Assembly (NCBI GenBank): GCA_910586305.1
Contig: CAJUGS010000030.1
Coordinates: 1 to 42,315, forward strand
Source: an uncultured Duncaniella sp.
GTDB lineage: Bacteria > Bacteroidota > Bacteroidia > Bacteroidales > Muribaculaceae
DNA: 42,315 nucleotides
Direction: 5' to 3'
Below are positions 1 to 6,701 of this stretch, piece by piece. The notes beneath the pieces are model-generated. The model was not told the DNA's origin. It saw only the letters and a program-made list of their open reading frames with translations, and searched no databases. Each line of letters starts with the position of its first letter. Position 1 is the stretch's first letter. A program made the translations under genes and the position numbers.

Positions 1-17
1 AAATAATTCACTGACTC

Positions 18-167
18 ATGGCAAAGAAAACCGTTGCATCTCTGCAAAAAGGCGAAGGCCGCACCTACAGCAAGGTCATCAAGGTCGTTAAGTCGGCGAA
101 GACCGGTGCTTACACCTTCCAGGAACAGATGGTTCCCAACGACGCTGTGAAGGACGTTCTCAAGTAA
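18..167 (+). CDS. DUF4295 family small basic protein
   Basis: This 49-residue lysine-rich protein starts MAKKTVASLQKGEGRTYSK and contains the KTGAYTFQEQMVPND segment, which matches my memory of the DUF4295 family of Bacteroidetes. Family members are usually encoded directly after the ribosomal protein genes rpmB and rpmG, so a ribosome-associated role is commonly suspected but not established. The upstream genes lie outside the window. The gene is too short for a standard ORF cut-off. It is closed by a strong terminator 40 bp downstream. In many Bacteroidales ftsY follows; here it does not. Confidence 0.85.
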   Translation: MAKKTVASLQKGEGRTYSKVIKVVKSAKTGAYTFQEQMVPNDAVKDVLK

Positions 168-207
168 TGTCAGTCTCAGACGGAAGTCGAAATAAAAAGT
201 TAAAAAA

Positions 208-237
208 GGGTCGGAAGCTGTGCTTCCGGCCCTTTTT
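208..237. terminator. Bidirectional intrinsic terminator
   Basis: An 11-bp stem (GGGTCGGAAGC pairing with GCTTCCGGCCC through one G-U pair) with a 3-nt loop is followed by five T on the plus strand. It is preceded by six A, which gives a T-run on the minus strand. It therefore ends both the DUF4295 transcript and the convergent small membrane-protein gene. Confidence 0.85.
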
Positions 238-268
238 GCATACTTGCAGGGTGGGGTGTGGCCCTGTG

Positions 269-541
269 TCACTGCTTGTCGGGAGTCAGGGGTTGTGTGC
301 CGGCTGAGAGCTCTGTCTCTCTGACGCGTCTGGCTTCTTCCTTGCGCTCGCCCTTGCGCTCGTATGACCGGCCTGTGAGCATGAATATCGCGCCTATAAG
401 GATGGCCGCACAGAGGGTGAGGACCGATGTGGTGGTCACGAAGGCCAGGGCGCCTGCAAGCATAATGATGAGATAGGCCATCACGACGCCTATCAGTACG
501 ATGAACCCTATCCAGAAAAGGGCTTTTCCTAAAGATTTCAT
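269..541 (-). CDS. Small two-helix membrane protein, unknown function
   Basis: This 90-residue protein has two hydrophobic stretches (about residues 8-32 and 36-56) followed by a charged tail rich in Arg, Lys and Glu. The pattern fits a small inner-membrane protein with a cytoplasmic C-terminus. I do not recognise the family. It runs convergent to the DUF4295 gene and shares the bidirectional terminator, which supports it as a real gene. The overlapping plus-strand ORF at 258-476 has no such features. No Shine-Dalgarno is seen, which is usual in this phylum. Confidence 0.6.
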   Translation of the reverse strand: MKSLGKALFWIGFIVLIGVVMAYLIIMLAGALAFVTTTSVLTLCAAILIGAIFMLTGRSYERKGERKEEARRVRETELSAGTQPLTPDKQ

Positions 542-675
542 ATCAGTCAGTTGTTTAGTGAGTATTTGAGTGAAGGATATGTCACGGAGTATATATTATA
601 AGGCTTTGGGAGGTAAAATTGTTTTCAAATTTCATTTTTTGCTAAAAAGAGCGTATAAAAGTTAAAAATTTTTAC

Positions 676-683
676 TATCTTTG
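676..683 (+). promoter_or_regulatory. Bacteroidetes -7 element upstream of the lipoprotein gene
   Basis: TATCTTTG fits the TAnnTTTG consensus and lies 67 bp before the start codon of the lipoprotein gene. No good TTTG -33 element at the usual spacing was found, so only the -7 box is called. Confidence 0.55.
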
Positions 684-750
684 TGGTGCTATTGACCAAC
701 ATTATCCTATCTGAAAAACAGAATACAGTGAAAACAAAGCTAATATAGTA

Positions 751-2520
751 ATGAAACAATCCTACTTTAACCTATCGCTGCTTTTTGCAGCCATGGCAGC
801 CCTGCCATTGTCGGGTTGTGTCGATGACAACTACGATCTTTCGGACATTGATACGACAGTGCGTGTGCAGGTGAATGATCTTGAAGTACCAGTGAATCTT
901 GATGCAATCACCCTGTCGAATATTTTCGACCTCGACGACGAGAGTGTGGTGAAGGAAATTGACGGTGCCTATTCGGTGCTTGTCGACGGCGATTTCAGCT
1001 CCGAGGGTGTCAAGGTGGCCAAGGTGGATCTCGGCCGTCCGTCCATCAGTCCGGTGGTGGTGACCATCGGCAGTTCCTCTGTGGGCGATTTGCCTTCCCT
1101 TCCTGTGGGACAGGTGCCTGTGGCGTTTCCTCTCACGGATATCACCACCGATTTTGAGTTCAACACTTCGTCGGTTGACAAGAGCATTCTTGCAATCAAT
1201 AATGTGAAGACCGACTGGGTCATCAACATCGCGCTTTCTTTTGACGATCCCTCGGGCGTGATTGAGGATATGAAGGTGAGCGACCTTCGTCTCCAGCTTC
1301 CCCACGGCCTCGTCACTCCCGACTATGCCAATGACAACGGTGTGATCACCATCGGCGACCGCACGCTCGTCAACGGTCGTCTCGAAGAGTCTATCCGTGT
1401 GAGTGCCATTGACTTCAGCTCGCTTGATGGCAATGAGTTCTCATTCACTCCCGATGCTACCGGAGCTGCTCCCGGCACTCTTTCCTATAAGGGTTCCATC
1501 GGTGTGAAGGGTGGTCTCGTGGTGGCGAATGTCTCCACGATGGTCGATATTCCCTCGCAGCTCACCATGACTCTCGATCCCACTCCCGCCGCTATCGTGA
1601 TAGACCGATTCAGCGGAAGACTGAAATATGCGGTCGACGGGTTCAATGTCTCCAGTGTGTCTCTCGACAATCTTCCTGACGTTCTCACCCAGAAGGAAAC
1701 CAATATCCGCATTGCCAATCCACAGCTCTATCTGGCTATCAACAATCCTCTTGCCGGCTATGGCGTGGACGCACACAGCGGTCTGACTCTCACAGCGGTC
1801 CGTCCCGGCGGGGTTTTCGATCCGTTCCCTCTCCCTGCCGGAAGTGAGATTTTTGTGGGTCATGACAAAGGTATCGCAGGCCCATACAATATCTGTCTCT
1901 CGGCCAAGCCTGTCGACAAGTTCTATCCCGGCTATGAGGATGCGACCCGTGTGGACTATCCGGGTCTCACCGACGTGCTTTCAGGCAACGGTCTTCCCGA
2001 GCGTATCGACGTGAGCTTCGACAATACCTTCATCGGCCCGAGCGATGTTGCCGATTTCGAGCTTGGCGTGACTCTCAGCGATATAGGCGGCAAGTATACT
2101 TTCTATGCTCCTCTCTCGTTTGATGCCGGTTCGCAGATTGTCTATTCTGACGAGGACACCGGCTGGTCGGACGAAACTCTCGACAAGATGACTATCGAGA
2201 CTCTCGGTGTCACCGCCCATGTTGAGAATGATCTTCCCTTCGACATCGTTCTTTCTGGCTATCCCCTCGACAGGGACGGCAATCAGTGTGTAGATCCTTT
2301 CACAAATAATCCCGTGAGTCTTGGCGAGGTGAGAATCTCGGCCGGCAAAGGCTCTGACATCCGTCTTGTCACCGACGGTGTTGTGACGGGTGTGGACGGT
2401 ATCCGTTACTCGGCCCGCGCAGAGGTGACAGAAGGCAACCAGACCCTCCGTCCCTCCACTACTATCAACCTCACCAATATCCGTGCCATCGTGAGCGGAT
2501 ATTATGAGGACAAGCTCTAA
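751..2520 (+). CDS. Large secreted lipoprotein, function unknown
   Basis: The 589-residue product begins with a lipoprotein signal peptide ending in a clear lipobox (LPLSGC, lipidated Cys about residue 23), so it should be anchored in the outer or inner membrane. The mature part starts VDDNYDLSDIDTTVRVQV and is rich in beta-type sequence without an enzymatic motif I recognise. Lipoproteins with this YDLSD-type start commonly precede a DUF5723 outer-membrane protein in Bacteroidales. Here that gene follows after only 24 bp, so the two are probably co-transcribed and may act together at the outer membrane. The long minus-strand ORFs inside it are shadows. Confidence 0.85.
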   Translation: MKQSYFNLSLLFAAMAALPLSGCVDDNYDLSDIDTTVRVQVNDLEVPVNLDAITLSNIFDLDDESVVKEIDGAYSVLVDGDFSSEGVKVAKVDLGRPSISPVVVTIGSSSVGDLPSLPVGQVPVAFPLTDITTDFEFNTSSVDKSILAINNVKTDWVINIALSFDDPSGVIEDMKVSDLRLQLPHGLVTPDYANDNGVITIGDRTLVNGRLEESIRVSAIDFSSLDGNEFSFTPDATGAAPGTLSYKGSIGVKGGLVVANVSTMVDIPSQLTMTLDPTPAAIVIDRFSGRLKYAVDGFNVSSVSLDNLPDVLTQKETNIRIANPQLYLAINNPLAGYGVDAHSGLTLTAVRPGGVFDPFPLPAGSEIFVGHDKGIAGPYNICLSAKPVDKFYPGYEDATRVDYPGLTDVLSGNGLPERIDVSFDNTFIGPSDVADFELGVTLSDIGGKYTFYAPLSFDAGSQIVYSDEDTGWSDETLDKMTIETLGVTAHVENDLPFDIVLSGYPLDRDGNQCVDPFTNNPVSLGEVRISAGKGSDIRLVTDGVVTGVDGIRYSARAEVTEGNQTLRPSTTINLTNIRAIVSGYYEDKL

Positions 2521-2544
2521 TCCTCCCAATTTCAATATAAGACA

Positions 2545-3909
2545 ATGAAAAAGAATTTCAAAAGCTTCCTCGGGGGGACCATCGCGGCAGCATTTTGCGC
2601 AGTTGCCCCCGCTATCAGTGCCCAGAATCTCCAGACCGGATATTTCGACGACAACTATATGTATCGTTTCCAGTCCAACCCGGCTTTTGCCAATGAGGAC
2701 GGTTTTGTTTCGTTTCCGGCTCTCGGCAATATGAACCTCGGTGTGAACGGTACCATCGGCCTGACCCATATCTTCTACAATGTCAACGGCCAGACCACCA
2801 CTCTTCTCAATCCCGGAGTCTCGGCTTCGGAGGTGCTCAACGGCCTGAAGGACAAGAGCCGTCTTGGCTTTTCGATGAGGGAGTCGGTGCTCTCGTTCGG
2901 ATTCAAGGGGCTGGGCGGTTACAACACGTTCTCTGTGAGCGCGCGCTCCGACCTCAACATAGGCCTTCCCAAGGATCTGTTCCGCCTGGCCAAGGAGGGA
3001 GTGTCCAACTCGGTCTATGATCTCTCGAATCTTTCGGCACGTGCCGCGGCCTGGGCCGAGGTGAGCCTTGGCCACTCCCGCCAGATAGGCTCTCATCTCC
3101 GTGTGGGTGCCAATCTGAAGGTGCTTATGGGCGTGGGCAGCGCTGTGGCAAAGGTGAAGGACACACAGCTCCGTCTGCAGAACGATACCTGGATCGGGCA
3201 GGTGGATGCCGAGATCAATGCATCGGTGAACGGCCTGGCATATGAGACAGACTATAACGAGAATACCCACCGTGACTATGTGAGCGGTGTGAAGGTGGAC
3301 GATTTCAATCCCATCAACGGCTATGGCGTGGCTGTTGACCTCGGAGCTGTCTATACACTCAACAAGGACTGGGAGTTCTCGGCATCTCTTGTCGACCTCG
3401 GATTCATCTCCTGGAAGAACAATGTCGTGGCTACAACCGACGGTCTCAAGAGTGTGTCGACAAGCGACTATTCGTTCAATGTCGACAACAATGACTCCTG
3501 GGACAAGTTCAAGGACAACCTCTCCATGCTCTATGAGCTTGAGGACAAGGGTGACCAGGGCAGCCGCACGTCGGGCATAGGCGCTACCATGAACCTTGGC
3601 GCGCAGTATACCCTTCCGGTGTACCGCAAGGTGCGTTTCGGCGTGCTCAACACCACCCGCATCAACGGTGACTTCTCATGGACCGATTTCCGCCTTTCGG
3701 GCACCATCGAGCCTGTGAAGTTTTTCTCGGCCACAGCCAGCTTCGGCATGGGTACTTTCGGTCCCAGCTTCGGATGGCTCATCAACATCAAGAGCAAGGG
3801 GTTCAACCTTTTTGTGGCTTCCGACCGCACTCCCGGAAAGACGGCGAAGCAGGGTGTGCCCCTCAACTCGAATATGAATGTCAACTTCGGTCTGAACTTC
3901 CCGTTCTGA
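2545..3909 (+). CDS. DUF5723-type outer-membrane beta-barrel protein
   Basis: This 454-residue protein has a Sec signal peptide (cleavage near residue 26, after ISA). The mature start QNLQTGYFDDNYMYRFQSNP is followed by many alternating aromatic/hydrophobic strands and a C-terminus ending in NVNFGLNFPF, with the terminal aromatic residue expected of a BAM substrate. This resembles the DUF5723 family of Bacteroidetes. It sits 24 bp after the lipoprotein gene, so it is the second gene of a two-gene operon. Its last roughly 150 bp (from about 3758) and downstream flank recur, with an internal deletion, at 13300-13528. Confidence 0.85.
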   Translation: MKKNFKSFLGGTIAAAFCAVAPAISAQNLQTGYFDDNYMYRFQSNPAFANEDGFVSFPALGNMNLGVNGTIGLTHIFYNVNGQTTTLLNPGVSASEVLNGLKDKSRLGFSMRESVLSFGFKGLGGYNTFSVSARSDLNIGLPKDLFRLAKEGVSNSVYDLSNLSARAAAWAEVSLGHSRQIGSHLRVGANLKVLMGVGSAVAKVKDTQLRLQNDTWIGQVDAEINASVNGLAYETDYNENTHRDYVSGVKVDDFNPINGYGVAVDLGAVYTLNKDWEFSASLVDLGFISWKNNVVATTDGLKSVSTSDYSFNVDNNDSWDKFKDNLSMLYELEDKGDQGSRTSGIGATMNLGAQYTLPVYRKVRFGVLNTTRINGDFSWTDFRLSGTIEPVKFFSATASFGMGTFGPSFGWLINIKSKGFNLFVASDRTPGKTAKQGVPLNSNMNVNFGLNFPF

Positions 3910-4067
3910 CTCTCCCGCACCTCCCTGCCCGCGGTTGCGGGGAGGTGTGAATGAGATAGAATTTTCCATATCAAAAACGGTCTGTCAAAGCCCTCCCGGC
4001 AGTGACGGGCTGTTTTTGATGTGTAGGCAAGCCGGCAACTCGAGGCCGACGCTGTTGATAGTGCAAA
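3758..4067. repeat. Direct repeat, left copy (3' end of DUF5723 gene plus flank)
   Basis: The last 152 bp of the DUF5723 gene and 158 bp downstream recur at 13300-13528. From 3870/13331 to 4067/13528 the alignment keeps a constant offset of 9461 with few mismatches. The right copy lacks 81 bp between two TCAAC pentamers (at 3783 and 3864 here). The pair brackets the accessory island. The last 50 bp (GATGTGTAGGCAAGCC onward) also occur a third time at 6506. Confidence 0.9.
3918..3947 (+). terminator. Hairpin after the DUF5723 gene
   Basis: CACCTCCC pairs with GGGAGGTG nine bases after the stop codon, enclosing a GC-rich loop. There is no long T-run, so termination strength is uncertain. The same hairpin is kept in the right repeat copy (13379-13408). 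Confidence 0.5.
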
Positions 4068-4742
4068 GTTACAACCGGAAAAAGTCCGAAGAGTGCGATA
4101 ACGCCGTTTTGTCTTCTTTTACAATAATTGGCCATGAGCGGTGAATACTGTAATTTTGAAAATTTGTATATTTGCAGTCATTTTCAATTACCGCTTTATG
4201 ACGCTACGCTATATCTTGGGCCCCATAGCACTTGTTTTAGTCTCGATTTCTCTTGTGTGTTGCACGGAGCGGACTCTCCCTGTGCTTGCCGAGGCTGATG
4301 CCGTGATGGAGAGCCGTCCCGATTCCGCCCTTGCCATTCTCGAGGGTGTCGATACTGCTGCTCTCGACCGTGAATCCGACAAGGCTCTGTATGCTCTTCT
4401 TATGACACAGGCCATGGTGAAAACCGATCGACCTATAGAGTCGGATTCTCTCATATGCGTGGCCCGTGACTATTTCTCGGAGCACGGCCGTGAGTTTGAC
4501 CGGATGAGAGCATATTTCTATCACGGTTATATCCTTGTCATGGGCAATAGCAATAGCTATGCGCAGGCTATAGAGTGTGCCATACCGGCCTATGACATAT
4601 CCTTGTCGCTTGACGATGACTATTGGCGGGCCAAGTGTGCCGAACTACTCGCCGATATTTATTCCAACAGTTACCATTATGAGGAGGCTCTTGAATACCG
4701 TCGGGAGGCGGCAGACTATTATAATAGAGCCGGAAAAATTGC
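4018..4742. repeat. Long direct repeat, copy 1 (promoter plus 5' part of TPR gene)
   Basis: This segment recurs at 6506-7246. By eye it differs only by three substitutions upstream of the gene and a 16-bp tandem duplication in copy 2. The first roughly 545 nt of the two coding regions look identical, after which similarity falls off abruptly. Both copies are in the same orientation, about 2.5 kb apart. Confidence 0.9.
4167..4174 (+). promoter_or_regulatory. -7 promoter element of first TPR regulator
   Basis: TATATTTG fits TAnnTTTG and lies 23 bp before the ATG at 4198. A transcript starting just after it excludes the upstream GTG at 4141 as the start codon. The same element is duplicated at 6671-6678. 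Confidence 0.65.
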
Positions 4743-5976
4743 AAACCACAGGTATTCTTTGGCCGATATGGCATCTGAATTAGGTGCATTAGACCAGAAG
4801 ACGCGTGCAATAACATTGCTTGACAGTGTTAGAGTACTGGCTGCGACAAGTCCTGTAGACAGCAATTTGATTGCATACTCTGAGTCACCTCTGTTGGATT
4901 TGTGTATAGATAATGGTGATGTTGAAAAAGCTATCCATATAGCTCATGACCTATATAACCATAGGCTGCGATATGGGCTGTCTTCATCAGATTATTCTCG
5001 ATTGGCTTATGTTTTCTATGTTGAGGGTAGAATGTCTGAGTCGGACTCGTGTCTGAATAACGCACATGAAAAATTCCAAAAGTCACCTGGCGCTATGACT
5101 GTCTTTTACGCGTCGCTGGCGAGTATGTTGTCTAAGGAAAAGAAATATAAAGAGGAAAAGGAATATACAGACAGTATATTAAAGTACCAGAATGAAGCCA
5201 TTTGCGAGATGTTTGGCCAGTCCATTCTTGCTGCGCAGCAGAAAATTAATGATCAGAAATTAATGGATGAGAGAAGACACTCAGACAATTTATTGAGGAA
5301 CCTGGTATTTTGTCTGATATTCTTTCCATGTGTTATCGTTTTAATAATACGAAACAATCGTATCAAAAAGAGAAATATCGAACTTGAGTTGGAAAGTAGG
5401 ATATCACAAATAGAGGCACTCTCTGATGATTTAAGGGTTTCCATATTAGAGAAAGATGAGCTTGTCAGCTCTGTGAACAATCAAGTTGTCGAGATAACAT
5501 CATTAAAATCCCAGGTGACAGAGCTTTGTTCGAAGGTAACTGCAATACCGGAGTCTGTAGATTGTGTGCATGAGTCGATTGAGTATCTCTTCCGAGACAG
5601 ATTCAAAACAATCAATCTAATCTGCAATGAATACCATACAATGCATGATAATGAACAGAACAGACTTAAACTCATACATAAGGTAATTGATGAGGTAAAC
5701 AGTCTTAAAGAGAAGCGAAGACTTGATGAGATAAAGGACCTTCTCAATACATACATGGATGGTATAATAGATAAGTTGACTGAAGAGTGTAAATTCTTAA
5801 AACAAGCCGATATAGATTTTCTTACGTATATTTATGCCGGATTCTCTTCTCATGCTGTATGTCTATTTACAGATATACGGATAAAGAATTTTTACAACAA
5901 AAGAATACGCCTCAGAAATAGGATTGAGGCTGCCAATCCGCCGTCAAAGATACTTTTTATCAGTAAAATCAAATAA
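4198..5976 (+). CDS. TPR-transmembrane-coiled-coil regulator, copy 1
   Basis: The 592-residue protein starts MTLRYILGPIAL with a signal/lipobox-like segment (LVCC near residue 19-20). TPR-like helices follow to about residue 350 (for example DSALAILEGVD, YHYEEALEYRREAADYY), then one membrane span near 365-385 and a coiled coil near 390-440. The C-terminal segment IYAGFSSHAVCLF...YNKRIRLRNRI near 540-575 resembles a degenerate HTH. This architecture is common in Bacteroidetes and is thought to sense in the periplasm and act on DNA or partners inside. The start was placed after the TATATTTG promoter box. The first roughly 180 codons equal those of the gene at 6702; the rest is divergent and AT-richer. 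Confidence 0.8.
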   Translation: MTLRYILGPIALVLVSISLVCCTERTLPVLAEADAVMESRPDSALAILEGVDTAALDRESDKALYALLMTQAMVKTDRPIESDSLICVARDYFSEHGREFDRMRAYFYHGYILVMGNSNSYAQAIECAIPAYDISLSLDDDYWRAKCAELLADIYSNSYHYEEALEYRREAADYYNRAGKIANHRYSLADMASELGALDQKTRAITLLDSVRVLAATSPVDSNLIAYSESPLLDLCIDNGDVEKAIHIAHDLYNHRLRYGLSSSDYSRLAYVFYVEGRMSESDSCLNNAHEKFQKSPGAMTVFYASLASMLSKEKKYKEEKEYTDSILKYQNEAICEMFGQSILAAQQKINDQKLMDERRHSDNLLRNLVFCLIFFPCVIVLIIRNNRIKKRNIELELESRISQIEALSDDLRVSILEKDELVSSVNNQVVEITSLKSQVTELCSKVTAIPESVDCVHESIEYLFRDRFKTINLICNEYHTMHDNEQNRLKLIHKVIDEVNSLKEKRRLDEIKDLLNTYMDGIIDKLTEECKFLKQADIDFLTYIYAGFSSHAVCLFTDIRIKNFYNKRIRLRNRIEAANPPSKILFISKIK

Positions 5977-6224
5977 AACCATTCCTCAATTGTAAAATTG
6001 GCGGAGGTGTTAAATGCCTGATATTCAACTCTCATAAGGAGAGCCTATGAAGGGTGAAGAAACGATGAATTCCTCACTCATATAGGAGAAGTTTCATGTG
6101 GCGAAATCACCATCGAGACCTCCGTCGAGACCTCCGTCGGAAAGACTTGTACCGGGGAAATAATCAAGGAGAAAATCAGGGTAATTACCACTATTCAATG
6201 TGCCCGTTAGTAGGATATGATAGA
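5977..6224. other. Intergenic stretch with short degenerate ORFs
   Basis: No convincing gene is seen. A 12-bp sequence (CGAGACCTCCGT) is tandemly duplicated at 6114-6137. Very short ORFs start at 6047 (after AAGGAG) and at 6096 (44 codons). A longer open frame without its own start codon runs 6058-6210 and reads ...EVSCGEITIETSVETSVGK. This may be a decayed small-peptide gene, but that is speculative. Confidence 0.35.
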
Positions 6225-6507
6225 ACTTGAAACACATTTGAATCATTATGAAAGATAGTTTACGGTATCTGTTATTCGTTTTTTTTCTATGGTTGTTGCA
6301 CTGCCGTTAGAGTGCTTGTCGCAGAATCATGAAGGTGATGCTGCCAACGATATCATTTCGCTTAAGGAGGTGGTGGTGAAAGCGTCACGAACAATATCTG
6401 AAATGGATGGCGAAGGAATGGTGACGACCGTGGCTTCAGTCGTTGGGCTCGGCACGTGATGTTCTGGGATATATTCCCGGAGTCATCACAAGCAACGGCT
6501 CGGTTGA
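6225..6507 (+). pseudogene. Truncated, frameshifted TonB-type receptor fragment
   Basis: This stretch matches the first roughly 295 bp of the intact receptor gene at 11091. The shared sequence runs from the start region through the signal peptide and the plug start, to the CCCGGAGTCATCACAAGCAA segment. Lesions visible here are the initiator ATG changed to TTG, two extra T in a T-run that shift the frame, several substitutions, and loss of a 12-bp segment around the position of 11298. It ends abruptly where CGGT joins the TGATGTGTAGGCAAG repeat at about 6505. It is therefore a remnant joined to the second TPR copy by recombination, and cannot make a receptor. Confidence 0.88.
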
Positions 6508-6584
6508 TGTGTAGGCAAGCCGGCAACTCGAGGCTGACGCTGTTGATAGTGCAAAGTTACAACCGGAAAAGGCCCGAAGAGTGC

Positions 6585-6616
6585 GATAACGCCGTTTTGT
6601 GATAACGCCGTTTTGT
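6585..6616. repeat. 16-bp tandem duplication
   Basis: GATAACGCCGTTTTGT occurs twice in a row; the left unit copy near 4096 has it only once. It is a slippage-type expansion upstream of the second TPR promoter. Confidence 0.95.
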
Positions 6617-6670
6617 CTTCTTTTACAATAATTGGCCATGAGCGGTGAATACTGTAATTTTGAAAATTTG

Positions 6671-6678
6671 TATATTTG
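6671..6678 (+). promoter_or_regulatory. -7 promoter element of second TPR regulator
   Basis: TATATTTG, an exact duplicate of the element at 4167-4174, lies 23 bp upstream of the ATG at 6702. Both regulators should therefore share the same core promoter. Confidence 0.65.
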
Positions 6679-6701
6679 CAGTCATTTTCAATTACCGCTT
6701 T

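Noticed and set aside
258..476. 72-codon plus-strand ORF opposite the small membrane protein
   Set aside because: The minus-strand reading gives two clean membrane helices and shares a terminator; this frame shows nothing comparable.
1981..3270. 429-codon minus-strand ORF opposite the lipoprotein and DUF5723 genes
   Set aside because: It lies antisense across two clear secreted-protein genes and their intergenic gap, has no signal, domain or promoter, and is a by-product of codon bias on the other strand.
4141..4197. Upstream GTG start for the first TPR gene (and the matching one at 6645)
   Set aside because: The TATATTTG promoter box lies downstream of this GTG, so a transcript from it could not include it; the ATG at 4198 gives a normal signal/lipobox start.
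6114..6137. CRISPR-like repeat
   Set aside because: Only two adjacent 12-bp units without spacers; a simple tandem duplication.
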